Source of the DNA: Alphaproteobacteria bacterium
Lineage (GTDB): Bacteria > Pseudomonadota > Alphaproteobacteria > SHVW01
Direction of reading: 5' to 3'
Assembly (NCBI GenBank): GCA_016869645.1
Contig: VGDO01000002.1
Span: forward strand, 18,160-82,159
DNA length: 64,000 nt
Part shown: positions 37,201-46,937 of the stretch, piece after piece
How positions within the stretch are numbered: the stretch's first letter is position 1
Layout of the letters: each line of letters opens with the position of its first letter
Position numbers and translations under genes: made by a program
Notes under the pieces: model-generated
What the model was told of the DNA's origin: nothing
Databases searched by the model: none
What the model saw: only the letters and a program-made list of their open reading frames with translations

Positions 37201-38742
37201 ATGATCACCAGACGCACATTCCTTCATGGTGCAGCGCTCGGCGCTGGCGGACTGCTGGCAACCTCGCGGGGTCTTGCGCAAAGCGCTCCGGCGGCGATCA
37301 AGCGTGGCGGCACGCTGAGGGTCGCGATCTTCGCCGATCCGCTCACCTTCGATCAGCACATCACCGGCAATCTGCAAGGGCGGACCGCCTGCAGGGCGAT
37401 CTACGATACGCTGCTGACGATCGACCGTGAGGGCCGGCTCGCGCCCGGTCTCGTCGAGTCTTGGTCCCAGCCGGACGACCAGACCTTCCTGCTCAAGCTC
37501 CGCCAGGGCGTGAAGTTCCACGACGGCACGCCGTTCGATGCCGCGGCGGTCAAGTTCAACATCGACCGTATCCGTGATCCCAAGCTCGGCTCGATCCGTG
37601 GCGGCGAGATCCGCGCGCTCGATACGGTCGAGGTGGTCGACGCGCACACGGTCAAGCTCAACCTGAAGAGCGCATTCGCAGCTTTCCTCTTTCCCTTTAC
37701 CGACGTGACGGGATGCATCGCCTCGCCGACGGCAATGCAGAAATGGGGCAACGACTATGGCCTGCATCCGGTCGGCGCCGGACCGTTCAGGCTGGTGCAG
37801 TACCAGAAGGATACCCAGACGGTCATGGAGAAGAGTGCCGACTACTGGGACAAGGGAAAGCCCTACCTCGATCGGCTGATCCTGCGGCCGATTCCGACCG
37901 ACAGCACCCGCCTGGCCGAGCTGCGCTCCGGCGGTGTCGACATTGCCGAGGCGCTGCCGTTGCAAGACATCAGGCGGCTGCGCCAGACCCAGGAGATCAT
38001 CGTTTCCGAGAAGGTGGGATTCCGCTGGGAGTATTTCGGCTTCAATCTGAACGACCAGTTCCCGGGCAAGTCGAAGAAGTTCCGTCAGGCATTCCAATGG
38101 GCGATCGACCGCGAGGCGCTGCACCAGGCGGCGTATTTCGGCACCGGTTCGATCGGCTATGACGGCATCTTGCCGGGCAGCCCGTTCCACGACCCCAACT
38201 ACAAGCCGTACAAGCGCGACATGGAAATGGCGAAGCGGCTGATCGGGGAATCCGGCCTGAGCACGCCGATCGTCATCAAGGGGCCGCTCCAGCCTGACCC
38301 AGTCAAGCAGCGCGCCGCCCAGGTCTTCCAGGCGACCGCCGCCGAGCTTGGCGTCAAGGTCGAAATCGAGCAGGTCGACTCGGCCGGTTACCGGGATGCG
38401 CTGCGCGGCGGCAAGATGCCGATGGATCTGCAGGGATGGTGGGGCTACCGGCCCGACCCCGACCAGTATCTCGCGATCCTGCTGCACTCCTCCGGTTCAT
38501 ACGCCCAGTACCACGGGTACAAGAATCCGCGCATGGATCAATTGATCGACGCCGAGCGCACGGCGCGCACCGAGGCGGAGCGGCGCAAGGCGTTCCGCGA
38601 GCTCTCGGAACTCATGAACGATGATGCGGTCTACGTGCCCTGGCACTACAGCTCCGACTTCAAGGGGCTGCATCCGCGCGTCAAGGGATTCTTCCACTCC
38701 CAGGATGCGATCATGACGTTCGAGGACATTCACCTCGCGTGA
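37201..38742 (+). CDS. ABC transporter substrate-binding protein, peptide/nickel family, Tat-exported
   Basis: Periplasmic SBP family 5 protein of 513 aa. The N-terminus has a twin-arginine motif (TRRTFLHGAALGAGGLLA), suggesting folded export. Landmarks are IYDTLLTIDREGRLAPGLVESW, LRQGVKFHDGTPFDAAAVKFNIDRI and GAGPFRLV. ATG 37201 follows GGGGAGG. It should deliver to permeases 40525-42385 and ATPases 34868-36924. Small redox and isomerase genes lie between it and the permeases, which suggests the imported solute is acted on by those enzymes. Confidence 0.93.
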   Translation: MITRRTFLHGAALGAGGLLATSRGLAQSAPAAIKRGGTLRVAIFADPLTFDQHITGNLQGRTACRAIYDTLLTIDREGRLAPGLVESWSQPDDQTFLLKLRQGVKFHDGTPFDAAAVKFNIDRIRDPKLGSIRGGEIRALDTVEVVDAHTVKLNLKSAFAAFLFPFTDVTGCIASPTAMQKWGNDYGLHPVGAGPFRLVQYQKDTQTVMEKSADYWDKGKPYLDRLILRPIPTDSTRLAELRSGGVDIAEALPLQDIRRLRQTQEIIVSEKVGFRWEYFGFNLNDQFPGKSKKFRQAFQWAIDREALHQAAYFGTGSIGYDGILPGSPFHDPNYKPYKRDMEMAKRLIGESGLSTPIVIKGPLQPDPVKQRAAQVFQATAAELGVKVEIEQVDSAGYRDALRGGKMPMDLQGWWGYRPDPDQYLAILLHSSGSYAQYHGYKNPRMDQLIDAERTARTEAERRKAFRELSELMNDDAVYVPWHYSSDFKGLHPRVKGFFHSQDAIMTFEDIHLA

Positions 38743-38794
38743 TCGGGGGCGGTCGGGCGCGGGAAATCGAATCCAAGTCAGGAGGTATCCGATC

Positions 38795-39010
38795 ATGCCA
38801 GTCGTGCGCGTCATGTTCTATGAGGGTCGTTCGCCGCAGAAAAAGCGGGAGATCGCCGAGCAGATCACCGATGCGCTCGTGCGTATCGGAGGCTCCAAGC
38901 GCGAGGCGGTCAACGTGATCTTCGACAACTTCAAGAAGGAAGATTGGGTGATCGGCGGCGCGCCCGAGCTCAACGGCAGCATCACCAAGGTTGGAGCGAA
39001 GAGCGCTTAG
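38795..39010 (+). CDS. Tautomerase, 4-oxalocrotonate tautomerase family
   Basis: Small protein of 71 aa that keeps the catalytic Pro directly after the initiator Met (MPVVRVMFYEGRS), followed by the amphipathic helix EIAEQITDALVRIGG. It has a Trp in KKEDWVIGG where 4-OT relatives carry an aromatic residue. ATG 38795 has AGGAGG upstream. Such enzymes tautomerise enol/keto acids or dehalogenate small acids. Encoded between an importer binding protein and an LLM oxidoreductase, it may belong to a short degradation route. Confidence 0.88.
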   Translation: MPVVRVMFYEGRSPQKKREIAEQITDALVRIGGSKREAVNVIFDNFKKEDWVIGGAPELNGSITKVGAKSA

Positions 39011-39034
39011 CTCGGCGTTGCGCAGGGGATCCGC

Positions 39035-40078
39035 ATGCGCCCGTCGCTCGGCGTCCTGCTCTTCTCCGACTACACGCTCGCGGAGTTGACCGAACTCGGG
39101 CGCCTGAGCGAGGGCCTGGGCTACCGCTTCTTCTGGTACACCGACGTGCGGTTCACCCGCGAGTGCTACCTGGGGTTGGCCGCCGTCGCGTCGGTGACGC
39201 AGCGCGTGCTGCTCGGCACGGGCGTGACCGATCCATATTCGCGGCATCCCGCGATCACTGCGGCCTCGATCGCGACACTCGACGAGCTGTGCCACGGCCG
39301 CGCCGTGCTCGGCCTCGGCACCGGCGGCGCTGGATTCCGGGAGATCGGTCTCGAGCGCAAGCTGCCGGTCGCGGCAATGCGCGAGACCGTCGAGATGGTC
39401 AGGCGCCTGCTGCGCGGCGAGAAAGTGACGTCGCAGGGCAAGGTCGTCTCGGTCAGCGACGGCAAGCTCAATTTCAAACCGGTGCGCGACACGATCCCGG
39501 TCTACTTCGCCACCCATGGCGCGCAGATCACCCGCCTCGCCGGCCTGGTCGCCGACGGCGTGCTGATCGCCAACACGCTCAATCCCGCCGCCTTCGGTTT
39601 CTATTTGGGCCAGCTCGACGAGGGCATGACGAAGGCGGGCAGGGGACCCGAGACGCTCGACATCGGCTTGCGCGTCGAGGCGTGCATCGCCGACGACGAC
39701 GAGGCCGCCTTCGCCGTCATGCGCCGGCGCGTGGCGACGCGCGTCATGCAGCAGCATCCGCATTGGGAATATCTCGACGAAATCGGCATCTCCCTGCCCG
39801 AGGAGTTCGTCGCGATCGCCGCCAACAAGGATCGCAATCCCGAGGACGTGCAGCGGGCGACCACTCTGTTGCCGGCGGCCGTGGTGGAATCGATGGTGCT
39901 GGCCGGCAACGTCGAACGCTGCGCCGAGCAGCTCGCCCGCGGTCTCAATCCGCGGATCACGCAGATCTCCGTCCGGCCGCACGCTGTTGCCGGGCAGAAC
40001 GTGGCAGATGTCATTCGCGCCTTCGCCGAACAGGTGGTGCCGCGCGCGCTGCAGCTTCGCGAATCAGTGACGGCCTGA
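39035..40078 (+). CDS. LLM-class flavin- or F420-dependent oxidoreductase
   Basis: Luciferase-like TIM-barrel protein of 347 aa. The sequence order LGYRFFWYTDVRF, GTGVTDPYSRHPAITAASIATLDEL and GRAVLGLGTGGAGFREIG is typical of the methylenetetrahydromethanopterin-reductase-like subgroup, several of whose members use F420. It starts 25 bp after the tautomerase and is followed by an ABM-domain gene, so the three may act together on the imported compound. The cofactor is unproven. Confidence 0.87.
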   Translation: MRPSLGVLLFSDYTLAELTELGRLSEGLGYRFFWYTDVRFTRECYLGLAAVASVTQRVLLGTGVTDPYSRHPAITAASIATLDELCHGRAVLGLGTGGAGFREIGLERKLPVAAMRETVEMVRRLLRGEKVTSQGKVVSVSDGKLNFKPVRDTIPVYFATHGAQITRLAGLVADGVLIANTLNPAAFGFYLGQLDEGMTKAGRGPETLDIGLRVEACIADDDEAAFAVMRRRVATRVMQQHPHWEYLDEIGISLPEEFVAIAANKDRNPEDVQRATTLLPAAVVESMVLAGNVERCAEQLARGLNPRITQISVRPHAVAGQNVADVIRAFAEQVVPRALQLRESVTA

Positions 40079-40157
40079 GGCCGCCCGGCAGGCCGGTTCG
40101 ACATTCGTGCTGGCGGTGCGCCGTCGGCAGCCCATTCCGGCAATAGGGGAAGCGACA

Positions 40158-40487
40158 ATGATCACCATGGTCACACTGCACATCGTCAACGCCGACGCGC
40201 GCGATCAGGCGCTCGTCCTGCTCAAGAAGAACACGGAGCTGGCGCGCAAGGCCAAGGGCTTCGTTTCGCGCGACATCCTGTTCGCGCAGAACGATCCACT
40301 GAAGGGTTACAGCATCACGACCTGGCAAACGCGTGAGGACATGGAACGCTTTCTCAAGAGCCCGGAGCGGCCGCCGTTGACCCACGAGGGCCCGGACAAG
40401 ACGGTCTACGAGATCACCCCCCAGGGCCGCGTGTTGCTGTTCACGCGCACCTACTCGGACGTGTTCGAGGTCGTTCCCGTCCCGTAG
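40158..40487 (+). CDS. ABM-like (antibiotic biosynthesis monooxygenase) domain protein
   Basis: Small ferredoxin-fold protein of 109 aa. The pattern LLKKNTELARKAKGFVSRDILFAQNDPLKGYSITTW matches ABM-type dimeric alpha-beta barrels: a helix, then a strand with a GFVS turn, then an SITTW strand. Members act as cofactor-free monooxygenases or as small binding proteins. ATG 40158 has GGGGA upstream. Its place between an LLM oxidoreductase and permease genes suggests a role in the same pathway. Confidence 0.7.
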   Translation: MITMVTLHIVNADARDQALVLLKKNTELARKAKGFVSRDILFAQNDPLKGYSITTWQTREDMERFLKSPERPPLTHEGPDKTVYEITPQGRVLLFTRTYSDVFEVVPVP

Positions 40488-40524
40488 AGTCCCGAGCGAC
40501 GATGACGGGAGACCATTAGCGGCG

Positions 40525-41478
40525 ATGGCGACCTATCTGCTCAGGCGATTGCTGGCGACCCTGCCGGTCCTGCTGCTGACGTCGATCATCGTCTTTCTGC
40601 TGATGCGGCTTCTGCCGGGCGATCCGATCAACATGTATATCGGCCAGGCGCAGGCCGACGTCAGCGAGGAGATGATCGCGCAGTTGCGGCGCGACCATGG
40701 CCTGGATCAGCCGCTCCCGGTCCAGTACGCGGTATGGATCGGCAAGGTGCTGGCCGGCGATCTCGGGCGATCGATCCTCAGCCCACAGCCCGTTTTGGAC
40801 ATTCTCGCCCCGCGCATCCTGCCGACCGTGCAGATCAGCCTGATCGCCTGGCTCTTGGCCGTCGCGTTCGCGCTGCCCGTGGGCATCATGTCCGCCACGC
40901 GTCCCGATTCCTGGGCCGACCGCGCCGGCACGGTCGGCGCCCTGATCGGCGCCGCCATGCCTTACTTCCTGGTCGGCGGTCTGCTCATCTATTTCGTGGC
41001 CCTGGAATGGCGGCTGTTGCCGGCCTCGGGCTTCGTCTCGCCTTTCGTCGATCCATGGGCCAGCCTGCGTACGTCGCTGCTGCCGGCCGTGACGCTCAGC
41101 TTCGGCCTGGCTGCCGTCATCGTCCGCCAGAGCCGATCGAGCTTCATCGACGTGCTCCAGCAGGCCTACATCAAGACAGCGCGCGCCAAGGGCCTGGCCG
41201 AGGACAAGGTGATCCTTCGCCACGCGTTCAAGAATGCCATGTTGCCGGTGGTGACCATCATGGGCATCCAGCTCGCGACCCTGTTCAGCGGTTCGATCGT
41301 GACGGAAACCATCTTTGCCGTGCCCGGGGTCGGCCGGCTGCTGGTCAGCGCGATCCTCGGCCGCGACTATCCGGTGGTCCAGGCCGTCGTGCTGTTCATC
41401 ACGCTCGTCGTCGTGTTTGCCAATCTGGCGGTCGACCTCGCCTATGGCTTCCTCGACCCCCGCACGCGGCAGGGCTAG
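40525..41478 (+). CDS. ABC transporter permease, DppB/OppB type
   Basis: Permease of 317 aa with the typical N-terminus MATYLLRRLLATLPVLLLTS, periplasmic RLLPGDPINMYIG, the cytosolic AYIKTARAKGLAEDKVI EAA loop and the terminal DLAYGFLDPRTRQ. It pairs with the DppC-type gene starting 8 bp downstream. Part of the divergent importer at 34.9-42.4 kb. Confidence 0.93.
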   Translation: MATYLLRRLLATLPVLLLTSIIVFLLMRLLPGDPINMYIGQAQADVSEEMIAQLRRDHGLDQPLPVQYAVWIGKVLAGDLGRSILSPQPVLDILAPRILPTVQISLIAWLLAVAFALPVGIMSATRPDSWADRAGTVGALIGAAMPYFLVGGLLIYFVALEWRLLPASGFVSPFVDPWASLRTSLLPAVTLSFGLAAVIVRQSRSSFIDVLQQAYIKTARAKGLAEDKVILRHAFKNAMLPVVTIMGIQLATLFSGSIVTETIFAVPGVGRLLVSAILGRDYPVVQAVVLFITLVVVFANLAVDLAYGFLDPRTRQG

Positions 41479-41485
41479 CACCGCG

Positions 41486-42385
41486 ATGGTCACGCTGCCC
41501 GCCGGTCGCTCGATCGCCCCTCGCCGCCGGCTCAGCCTGGCGCGGCGCCTGGCACTGACCATCGGCCGGCTCGTGCGGCACCGCTTCGCGCTCCTGGGCA
41601 TCGTGCTGCTGGCGCTCGAAATCGGCGCGGCGCTGCTGGCGCCGTGGCTTGCCGGCTATGCGCCGAACGCGATCGACTATCGGGCCATGCTGCAGGCGCC
41701 CAGTTTCGACCATCTCCTCGGCACCGACGATCTCGGGCGCGACATCCTCAGCCGGCTGATCCATGGCGGCCGACTGTCATTGACGGTCAGCACCTTGGCC
41801 GTGCTGATGGCGGTTTCGGTCGGCGTGCCGCTCGGGCTGATCGCCGGCTATGTCGGTGGCGCCGTCGATGAAGTGCTCATGCGCGTGCTCGACAGCATCA
41901 TGGCGCTGCCGCCTCTGGTGCTCGCTTTGATGATCGCCGCGGTGCTCGGCCCCGGCCTGATCAATGCCATGATCGCGATCGCAATCGTGGCCGTCCCGGT
42001 CTACACGCGCCTCATGCGCGGCCAGGTGCTGTCGCTCAAGCACAACGACTACATTGCGGCAGCCCAGTCGGTCGGCGTTCCCGCCTGGCTGATCCTGTTC
42101 CGCCATGTCCTGCCCAACGCGATCAACCCGGTGATCGTCCAGGCCTCGCTCGGCATCGGCTTCGCGATCATCACGGAATCGAGCCTGAGCTTCATCGGTC
42201 TCGGCGCCCAGCCGCCGATCTCGACGTGGGGCTCGATGGTTCAGGTCGGGTTCCAGTTCCTCGAGCTGGCGCCGTGGTTCGTGCTGGCGCCGGCGACCGC
42301 GATTTTCGTCGCGGTGCTCGGCTTCAACATGCTGGGCGAAGGGTTGCGCGACGCGCTCGATCCGACGACCAGCACGCGACTGTAG
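41486..42385 (+). CDS. ABC transporter permease, DppC/OppC type
   Basis: Permease of 299 aa. The first helix RFALLGIVLLALEIGAALLA is followed by GTDDLGRDILSRLIHGGR, the EAA loop YIAAAQSVGVPAWLIL and the motif SLSFIGLGAQPPI, and it ends LGEGLRDALDP. ATG 41486 follows the DppB stop by 7 bases. Converges on the LysR gene. Confidence 0.93.
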   Translation: MVTLPAGRSIAPRRRLSLARRLALTIGRLVRHRFALLGIVLLALEIGAALLAPWLAGYAPNAIDYRAMLQAPSFDHLLGTDDLGRDILSRLIHGGRLSLTVSTLAVLMAVSVGVPLGLIAGYVGGAVDEVLMRVLDSIMALPPLVLALMIAAVLGPGLINAMIAIAIVAVPVYTRLMRGQVLSLKHNDYIAAAQSVGVPAWLILFRHVLPNAINPVIVQASLGIGFAIITESSLSFIGLGAQPPISTWGSMVQVGFQFLELAPWFVLAPATAIFVAVLGFNMLGEGLRDALDPTTSTRL

Positions 42386-42399
42386 GCGCTGCGAGCGGT

Positions 42400-43413
42400 T
42401 CAAGACCGCCGTCGCGCCCTGGCCGGCTTTGCCGTTCCCTTGAAGTGGCTGACGACCCAATCGCGGAAGGCGAGCAGGGCATCGGGACAACGCTTGTCGG
42501 GCAGCAAGAGATAGAAGCTCTTGGGCGTCCGCACGGCGACGTCGAGCGGACGGACGAGACGGCCGCGCGCGATCAGGTCGTCGCTCAAGAGCGTCCAGCC
42601 GAGCGCGATGCCCTGGCCTTCGCAGGCGGCCTGCAGCAGAAGGGGATGGCTGTTGAAGCGCAGGCTGCGGTGCCGCTTGTAATCGGTGACACCGAGCTCG
42701 GCGAAGAAGATCGGCCAGCCGAACAGGCCGGGCCGGTCGTCATCATGCGCGAGCAGCGTCTCGTCGACGAGCTGCTCGACGCGCGTCAGCGGCGGCCGTC
42801 CGCGCAGGTAGTCGGGGCTGCACACGGGAAAGACTTCGCCCTCGCGAAGCAGCGTCGCCGTGAAGACCGGCCAGGGGCCCGTGCCATAGGCGATGCCGCC
42901 ATCGACCTGGTCGGCAACGCGCTCGAAGCCGCGGTCGTTGGCGACGATGTGCACGTCGATGTCGGGGTGGAGCGCGCGGAACTCGGGCAGGCGCGGCACG
43001 AGCCAGAAGGTCGCCACCGCGAAGGTGACGCCGATCTTGATCTCGCGCGAGCGATCGGCGCCGCGCAGATCGTCGGCCGTGGTCGCGACATGCTCGAAGG
43101 CCATGGACACGGCACGGTAGAGTCGGCTGCCCTGGCGCGTCAGCTCCAGCCCGCGATGCAACCGCGTGAACAGCTCAATGCCGAGCTCGCGCTCGAGCGC
43201 GCGCACCTGCTGGCTGACGGCAGCCTGCGTCACGCCCAGCTCGCGGCCCGCGAGCGTAAAGCTGAGGTGGCGCGCCGACGCCTCGAACATGAGCAGTCCG
43301 GATAGTCTGGGCAGGCGGCCAACGAGGTCAGGCAGGGCGGCGATCTCCCAAGGTCGATTGCGCGATGATACGACGGGACTCGTTCCTGTCAGAAGTCCGA
43401 TACAGGAGACCAA
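42400..43413 (-). CDS. LysR-family transcriptional regulator, GcvA-like
   Basis: DNA-binding regulator of about 337 aa. The GcvA-type N-terminus [20 protein letters not shown] leads into the helix-turn-helix [16 protein letters not shown], followed by a LysR effector-binding domain. No ATG exists upstream of the HTH in frame; the start is probably the TTG at 43413, with low certainty. It lies between the importer cassette (convergent) and the fgd-cof genes (divergent, 99 bp apart), so it could control either. A possible target is the intergenic region 43414-43512. Confidence 0.87.
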   Translation of the reverse strand: MVSCIGLLTGTSPVVSSRNRPWEIAALPDLVGRLPRLSGLLMFEASARHLSFTLAGRELGVTQAAVSQQVRALERELGIELFTRLHRGLELTRQGSRLYRAVSMAFEHVATTADDLRGADRSREIKIGVTFAVATFWLVPRLPEFRALHPDIDVHIVANDRGFERVADQVDGGIAYGTGPWPVFTATLLREGEVFPVCSPDYLRGRPPLTRVEQLVDETLLAHDDDRPGLFGWPIFFAELGVTDYKRHRSLRFNSHPLLLQAACEGQGIALGWTLLSDDLIARGRLVRPLDVAVRTPKSFYLLLPDKRCPDALLAFRDWVVSHFKGTAKPARARRRS

Positions 43414-43512
43414 ACTTCAGCTTGGCCATACTCCCCGTCGCAATCTTTCATTGATGATAGAGTGCCACGCCGGGATACTCGCGAGGGCCGCCTCTACCAG
43501 GAGAACAGCGCT

Positions 43513-44517
43513 GTGATCAAGATCGGCTACAAGGCCTCGGCGGAGCAGTTTGGGCCGCGCGAATTGCTCGATTTTGCCTGTCTCGCCGAGCAGCTCGATT
43601 TCGACAGCGTGTTCGTCAGCGACCATTTCCAGCCCTGGCGGCACACGGGCGGCCATGCGCCCTCCGCGCTCGCCTGGCTCGGCGCGCTGGGTGCGCTGAC
43701 CTCGCGCATCACGATGGGCACCAGCGTGCTGACGCCGACCTTCCGCTATCACCCCTCGGTGGTGGCCCAGAGCTTCGGTACGCTGGGCGCCATGTATCCC
43801 GGCCGCGTCATCCTCGGTGTCGGCTCCGGCGAAGGCCTCAATGAGGTGCCGGCGACCGGGATCGAGTGGCCGGAGATGAAGGAGCGCTTCGCCCGACTGC
43901 GCGAGGCCGTCCAGCTCATCCGCAAGCTGTGGACGGACGAGCGCCACAGTCACGAAGGCGAGTACTACAAGACCAAAGGAGCCACGATTTACGATCGGCC
44001 GGACGAGATGGTGCCGATCTACATCGCCGCCGCGGGCCCGATGGTGGCGAAGTATGTCGGTCGGGTCGCCGATGGCTTCATCTGCACCAGCGGCAAGAAC
44101 ACGACCCTCTACACCGAGACGCTGTTGCCCAATCTGGCCGCCGGCCTCGAGGCCGCGAAGCGATCCGCCGATGCGATCGACCGCATGATCGAGGTTAAGG
44201 TCTCGTTCGATACGGACCTGGAGCGCGCGCGCGAGGATACGCGCCACTGGGCGGCGCTAGCGCTGTCGCAAGAAGAGAAAATGTCGGTCGAGGATCCGGT
44301 CGAAATGGAGAAGCTGGCCGATGCCCTCCCGATCGAGCGCGCGGCCAGTCGCTGGATCGTGTCGACCGATCCGGAGGAGCACGTCGAAGCGGTCGCGAAG
44401 TATGTCGATCTCGGATTCCGCCATCTGGTCTTCCATGCCCCAGGACCCGATCAGGCGCGGTTTCTCAAGCTCTATGCCGAGCATGTGGTCCCGAGGTTGC
44501 GCCGACGCTGGGGCTGA
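43513..44517 (+). CDS. fgd: F420-dependent glucose-6-phosphate dehydrogenase
   Basis: LLM-family enzyme of 334 aa, very close in length and sequence to mycobacterial FGD1 (336 aa): it would oxidise glucose 6-phosphate to 6-phosphogluconolactone while reducing F420. Catalytic His38 in VSDHFQPW, Trp42 and Glu107 in [10 protein letters not shown] align with FGD1 His40, Trp44 and Glu109. The phosphate-binding Lys residues (in CTSGKN and EMEKLAD) and Arg (in [11 protein letters not shown]) are kept. GTG 43513 is set by AGGAG nine bases upstream. It stands 34 bp before cofE and probably regenerates F420H2 for this locus. A different sugar phosphate substrate is possible. Confidence 0.88.
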   Translation: MIKIGYKASAEQFGPRELLDFACLAEQLDFDSVFVSDHFQPWRHTGGHAPSALAWLGALGALTSRITMGTSVLTPTFRYHPSVVAQSFGTLGAMYPGRVILGVGSGEGLNEVPATGIEWPEMKERFARLREAVQLIRKLWTDERHSHEGEYYKTKGATIYDRPDEMVPIYIAAAGPMVAKYVGRVADGFICTSGKNTTLYTETLLPNLAAGLEAAKRSADAIDRMIEVKVSFDTDLERAREDTRHWAALALSQEEKMSVEDPVEMEKLADALPIERAASRWIVSTDPEEHVEAVAKYVDLGFRHLVFHAPGPDQARFLKLYAEHVVPRLRRRWG

Positions 44518-44551
44518 CCCGACCCGCTGACATGATGCAGGGTCATCCGCC

Positions 44552-45310
44552 ATGCTGACGCTGACCGGAATACCGGGGGTACCTCTGGTCAAGCCGGGCG
44601 ACGATCTCGGCGGCTTGCTTGCAGCCGCTCTTGAGCGCGCCGGACGTGCACCCGTCGACCGGGACGTCATCGTCGTCGCGCAGAAGGTCGTGTCGAAGGC
44701 GGAGGACCGCTTCGTCGACCTGGCCAGGGTCAAGCCGTCGGCGCGCGCGATGGAGCTCGCAGCCGAGCTCGAGAAGGACCCGCGCATTGTGGAAGTTGTG
44801 CTCTCCGAATCGCGGCGCGTGGTGCGCAAACGGCCCGGCCTGCTGATCGTCGAGCACCGCCTCGGCTTCGTCATGGCCAATGGCGGTGTCGACCGCTCGA
44901 ATGTCGGGCCGGTGGAGGAGGGCGAGCGCGTACTGCTGCTGCCGCGCGACCCGGATGCCTCGGCTGAGAGGCTGCGCCAACAGCTCTCGCGTCAATTCCG
45001 CTGCGACCTTGCGGTCATCATCAACGACAGCTTCGGCCGGCCCTGGCGCAAGGGCATCGTCGGCGTGGCGCTGGGTGCCGCCGGCATACCTTCGCTGATG
45101 GACATGCGCGGCCGGCCCGATCTGTTCGGGCGTCCGCTCGAGGTGACCGTCACGTGTTTCGCCGACGAGATCTCGGCTGCCGCGTCACTGGTCATGGGGC
45201 AGGCCGGCGACGGCATTCCGGCCGTGCTCGTGCATGGGCTCGACTGGTCCGCACCGCCGACACAAGCGTCATATCTGGTGCGCGGCGCTGAAGAGGACCT
45301 GTTCCGCTGA
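44552..45310 (+). CDS. cofE: Coenzyme F420-0:L-glutamate ligase
   Basis: GTP-dependent ligase of 252 aa that adds glutamate residues to F420-0. The family pattern is visible: DRDVIVVAQKVVSKAEDRFVDL, VLSESRRVVRKRPGLLIVEHRLGFVMANGGVDRSN and the DSFGRPWRKGIVGVALG loop. Unlike mycobacterial FbiB, no C-terminal nitroreductase-like domain is attached, so the protein is the short CofE form. ATG 44552; the stop overlaps the cofD ATG by one base (TGATG). Confidence 0.92.
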   Translation: MLTLTGIPGVPLVKPGDDLGGLLAAALERAGRAPVDRDVIVVAQKVVSKAEDRFVDLARVKPSARAMELAAELEKDPRIVEVVLSESRRVVRKRPGLLIVEHRLGFVMANGGVDRSNVGPVEEGERVLLLPRDPDASAERLRQQLSRQFRCDLAVIINDSFGRPWRKGIVGVALGAAGIPSLMDMRGRPDLFGRPLEVTVTCFADEISAAASLVMGQAGDGIPAVLVHGLDWSAPPTQASYLVRGAEEDLFR

Positions 45311-46254
45311 TGGCCGCGGTGCTGGCCTTGTCGGGCGGCATCGGCGGGGCGAAACTCGCCCTCGGGCTTGCCCGCGTGCTCGGGCCCGGGGAGCTGACGG
45401 TGGTCGCCAACACCGGCGACGATTTCGAGCATCTCGGTCTCAGCATCTCGCCCGATCTCGACACGCTGATGTACACGCTCGCCGGCCTCGACAACCCGGC
45501 GACGGGCTGGGGTCGGCGCGACGAGACCTGGACCTTCATGTCCGCTCTCGGCCAGCTTGGCGGCGAGACCTGGTTCCGCCTCGGCGATGGCGACCTCGCT
45601 GTCCATGTCGAGCGCACGCGTCGCCTGCGCGCCGGCGAAACGCTGACGGCGATCACCGAGGATTTCCGGAAGCGGCTTGGCATCGGTGCGCGGCTGATGC
45701 CGATGTCCGACGATCCGGTGCGTACGCGCGTGAATACCGCGGAAGGCTGGCTCGACTTCCAGGAATATTTTGTCCATCGCCAATGCGCGCCGATTGTCAC
45801 CGGCTTCGAGTTCGCGGGTGCCGCCGCGGCTCGCGCGCAGCCGGACATTCTGCGCATACTGCGGCAGCCCGATCTGCGCGCGGTCGTGATCTGCCCGTCG
45901 AATCCATTCATCAGCGTCGAGCCGATTCTGGCCGTTCCCGGTCTGCGCGCGGCGATCGCGGCATGCGCCGCGCCGGTCGTCGCCGTATCGCCGATCATCG
46001 GCGGCCGCGCGGTCAAGGGCCCGACGGCCAAGATGATGGTCGAGCTCGGCCTCACATGCACGGCCGCGACGGTCGCCGCGCGCTATGCCGATCTGCTCGA
46101 CGGCTATGTCGTCGATGCCGAGGACGCCCGGTCCCTGGATGGTCGCGACGTCGTCGTGACGCCTGCTGCGATCCTGATGACGTCGCTGGCCGATCGCGAG
46201 CGGCTGGCGCGCGCCGTTCTCGACGCTGCGGACGCCCTCAGGAGGCACCCATGA
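45310..46254 (+). CDS. cofD: 2-phospho-L-lactate transferase (F420-0 synthesis)
   Basis: Transferase of 314 aa that joins the phospholactyl (or phosphoglyceryl/phosphoenolpyruvyl) group to FO. The N-terminal motif LSGGIGGAKLALGLARV and the VVANTGDDFEHLGLSISPDLDT segment define the CofD/FbiA family; later come NPFISVEPILAVPGLR and SPIIGGRAVKGPTAKMM. It sits between cofE and cofC with overlapping starts and stops, so the three enzymes are translationally coupled. Confidence 0.93.
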   Translation: MAAVLALSGGIGGAKLALGLARVLGPGELTVVANTGDDFEHLGLSISPDLDTLMYTLAGLDNPATGWGRRDETWTFMSALGQLGGETWFRLGDGDLAVHVERTRRLRAGETLTAITEDFRKRLGIGARLMPMSDDPVRTRVNTAEGWLDFQEYFVHRQCAPIVTGFEFAGAAAARAQPDILRILRQPDLRAVVICPSNPFISVEPILAVPGLRAAIAACAAPVVAVSPIIGGRAVKGPTAKMMVELGLTCTAATVAARYADLLDGYVVDAEDARSLDGRDVVVTPAAILMTSLADRERLARAVLDAADALRRHP

Positions 46255-46937
46255 GCGACAGCGCAGGCATCTGGGCTGTCATACCGGTCAAGGAGCTGCG
46301 CAATGCCAAGCACCGATTGGCGGCGGCGCTGACGCCGGACCAGCGGCGTGGCCTGGCGCTCGCCATGGTCGAAGATGTCTTGGACGCGCTGGCGGCCGTG
46401 CAAGAACTGGCCGGCATTGCCGTCGTCTCGATCGATCCGGACGTCGCTCGAATTGCGGTCGCGCGCGGCGCACGCCTGATCGCGACCGACGCCACCGGCG
46501 GCCACACCGCCGCGGTCGCGGGCGCGGCGCGGCTGCTGGCCGGCGAAGGACGTGATGGCATGCTGACCATGCCCGGCGACGTGCCGCTCGCCACATCGGG
46601 CGAGGTCGTCCGGTTGCTCCAGGCTCACGGCACCTCCCCCGCCTTCACGATCTGTCCTGCCCATGACGGGCGCGGCTCGAATGCCGTGCTGTGCTCGCCG
46701 CCCGACATCTTGGCGCTCAGCTTCGGCAACGACAGTTTCCAGCCTCATCTGGCCGCTGCGCGTGCGCGCGGAATTGTGCCGAAGGTGCTAGGCTTGACGG
46801 GTATCGGGCTCGATATCGACAATCCCGAGGATCTGGCGGCGTTCATGCGCGTGCCATCGCGCACGCGGACGCGCCGGTTTCTCGAGCAAATCGGGATCGG
46901 TGGTTCGGGAGAATCCAGGTGGACGGCGGCATCGTGA
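46251..46937 (+). CDS. cofC: 2-phospho-L-lactate guanylyltransferase
   Basis: Nucleotidyltransferase of 228 aa that activates the phospho-acid with GTP for CofD. The N-terminal motif VIPVKELRNAKHRLAAAL (the cation- and base-binding segment of CofC) and LTMPGDVPLATSGEVVRLL are characteristic, as is GLDIDNPEDL near the end. ATG 46251 has AGGAGG six bases upstream. The acid used (2-phospholactate, 3-phosphoglycerate or phosphoenolpyruvate) cannot be told from the sequence alone. A 4-bp overlap joins it to fbiC. Confidence 0.9.
   Translation: MSDSAGIWAVIPVKELRNAKHRLAAALTPDQRRGLALAMVEDVLDALAAVQELAGIAVVSIDPDVARIAVARGARLIATDATGGHTAAVAGAARLLAGEGRDGMLTMPGDVPLATSGEVVRLLQAHGTSPAFTICPAHDGRGSNAVLCSPPDILALSFGNDSFQPHLAAARARGIVPKVLGLTGIGLDIDNPEDLAAFMRVPSRTRTRRFLEQIGIGGSGESRWTAAS

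Noticed and set aside
43414..43512. A LysR binding site (T-N11-A) between the LysR gene and fgd
   Set aside because: Several AT-rich half-matches exist near 43440-43460, but none forms a convincing symmetric site.
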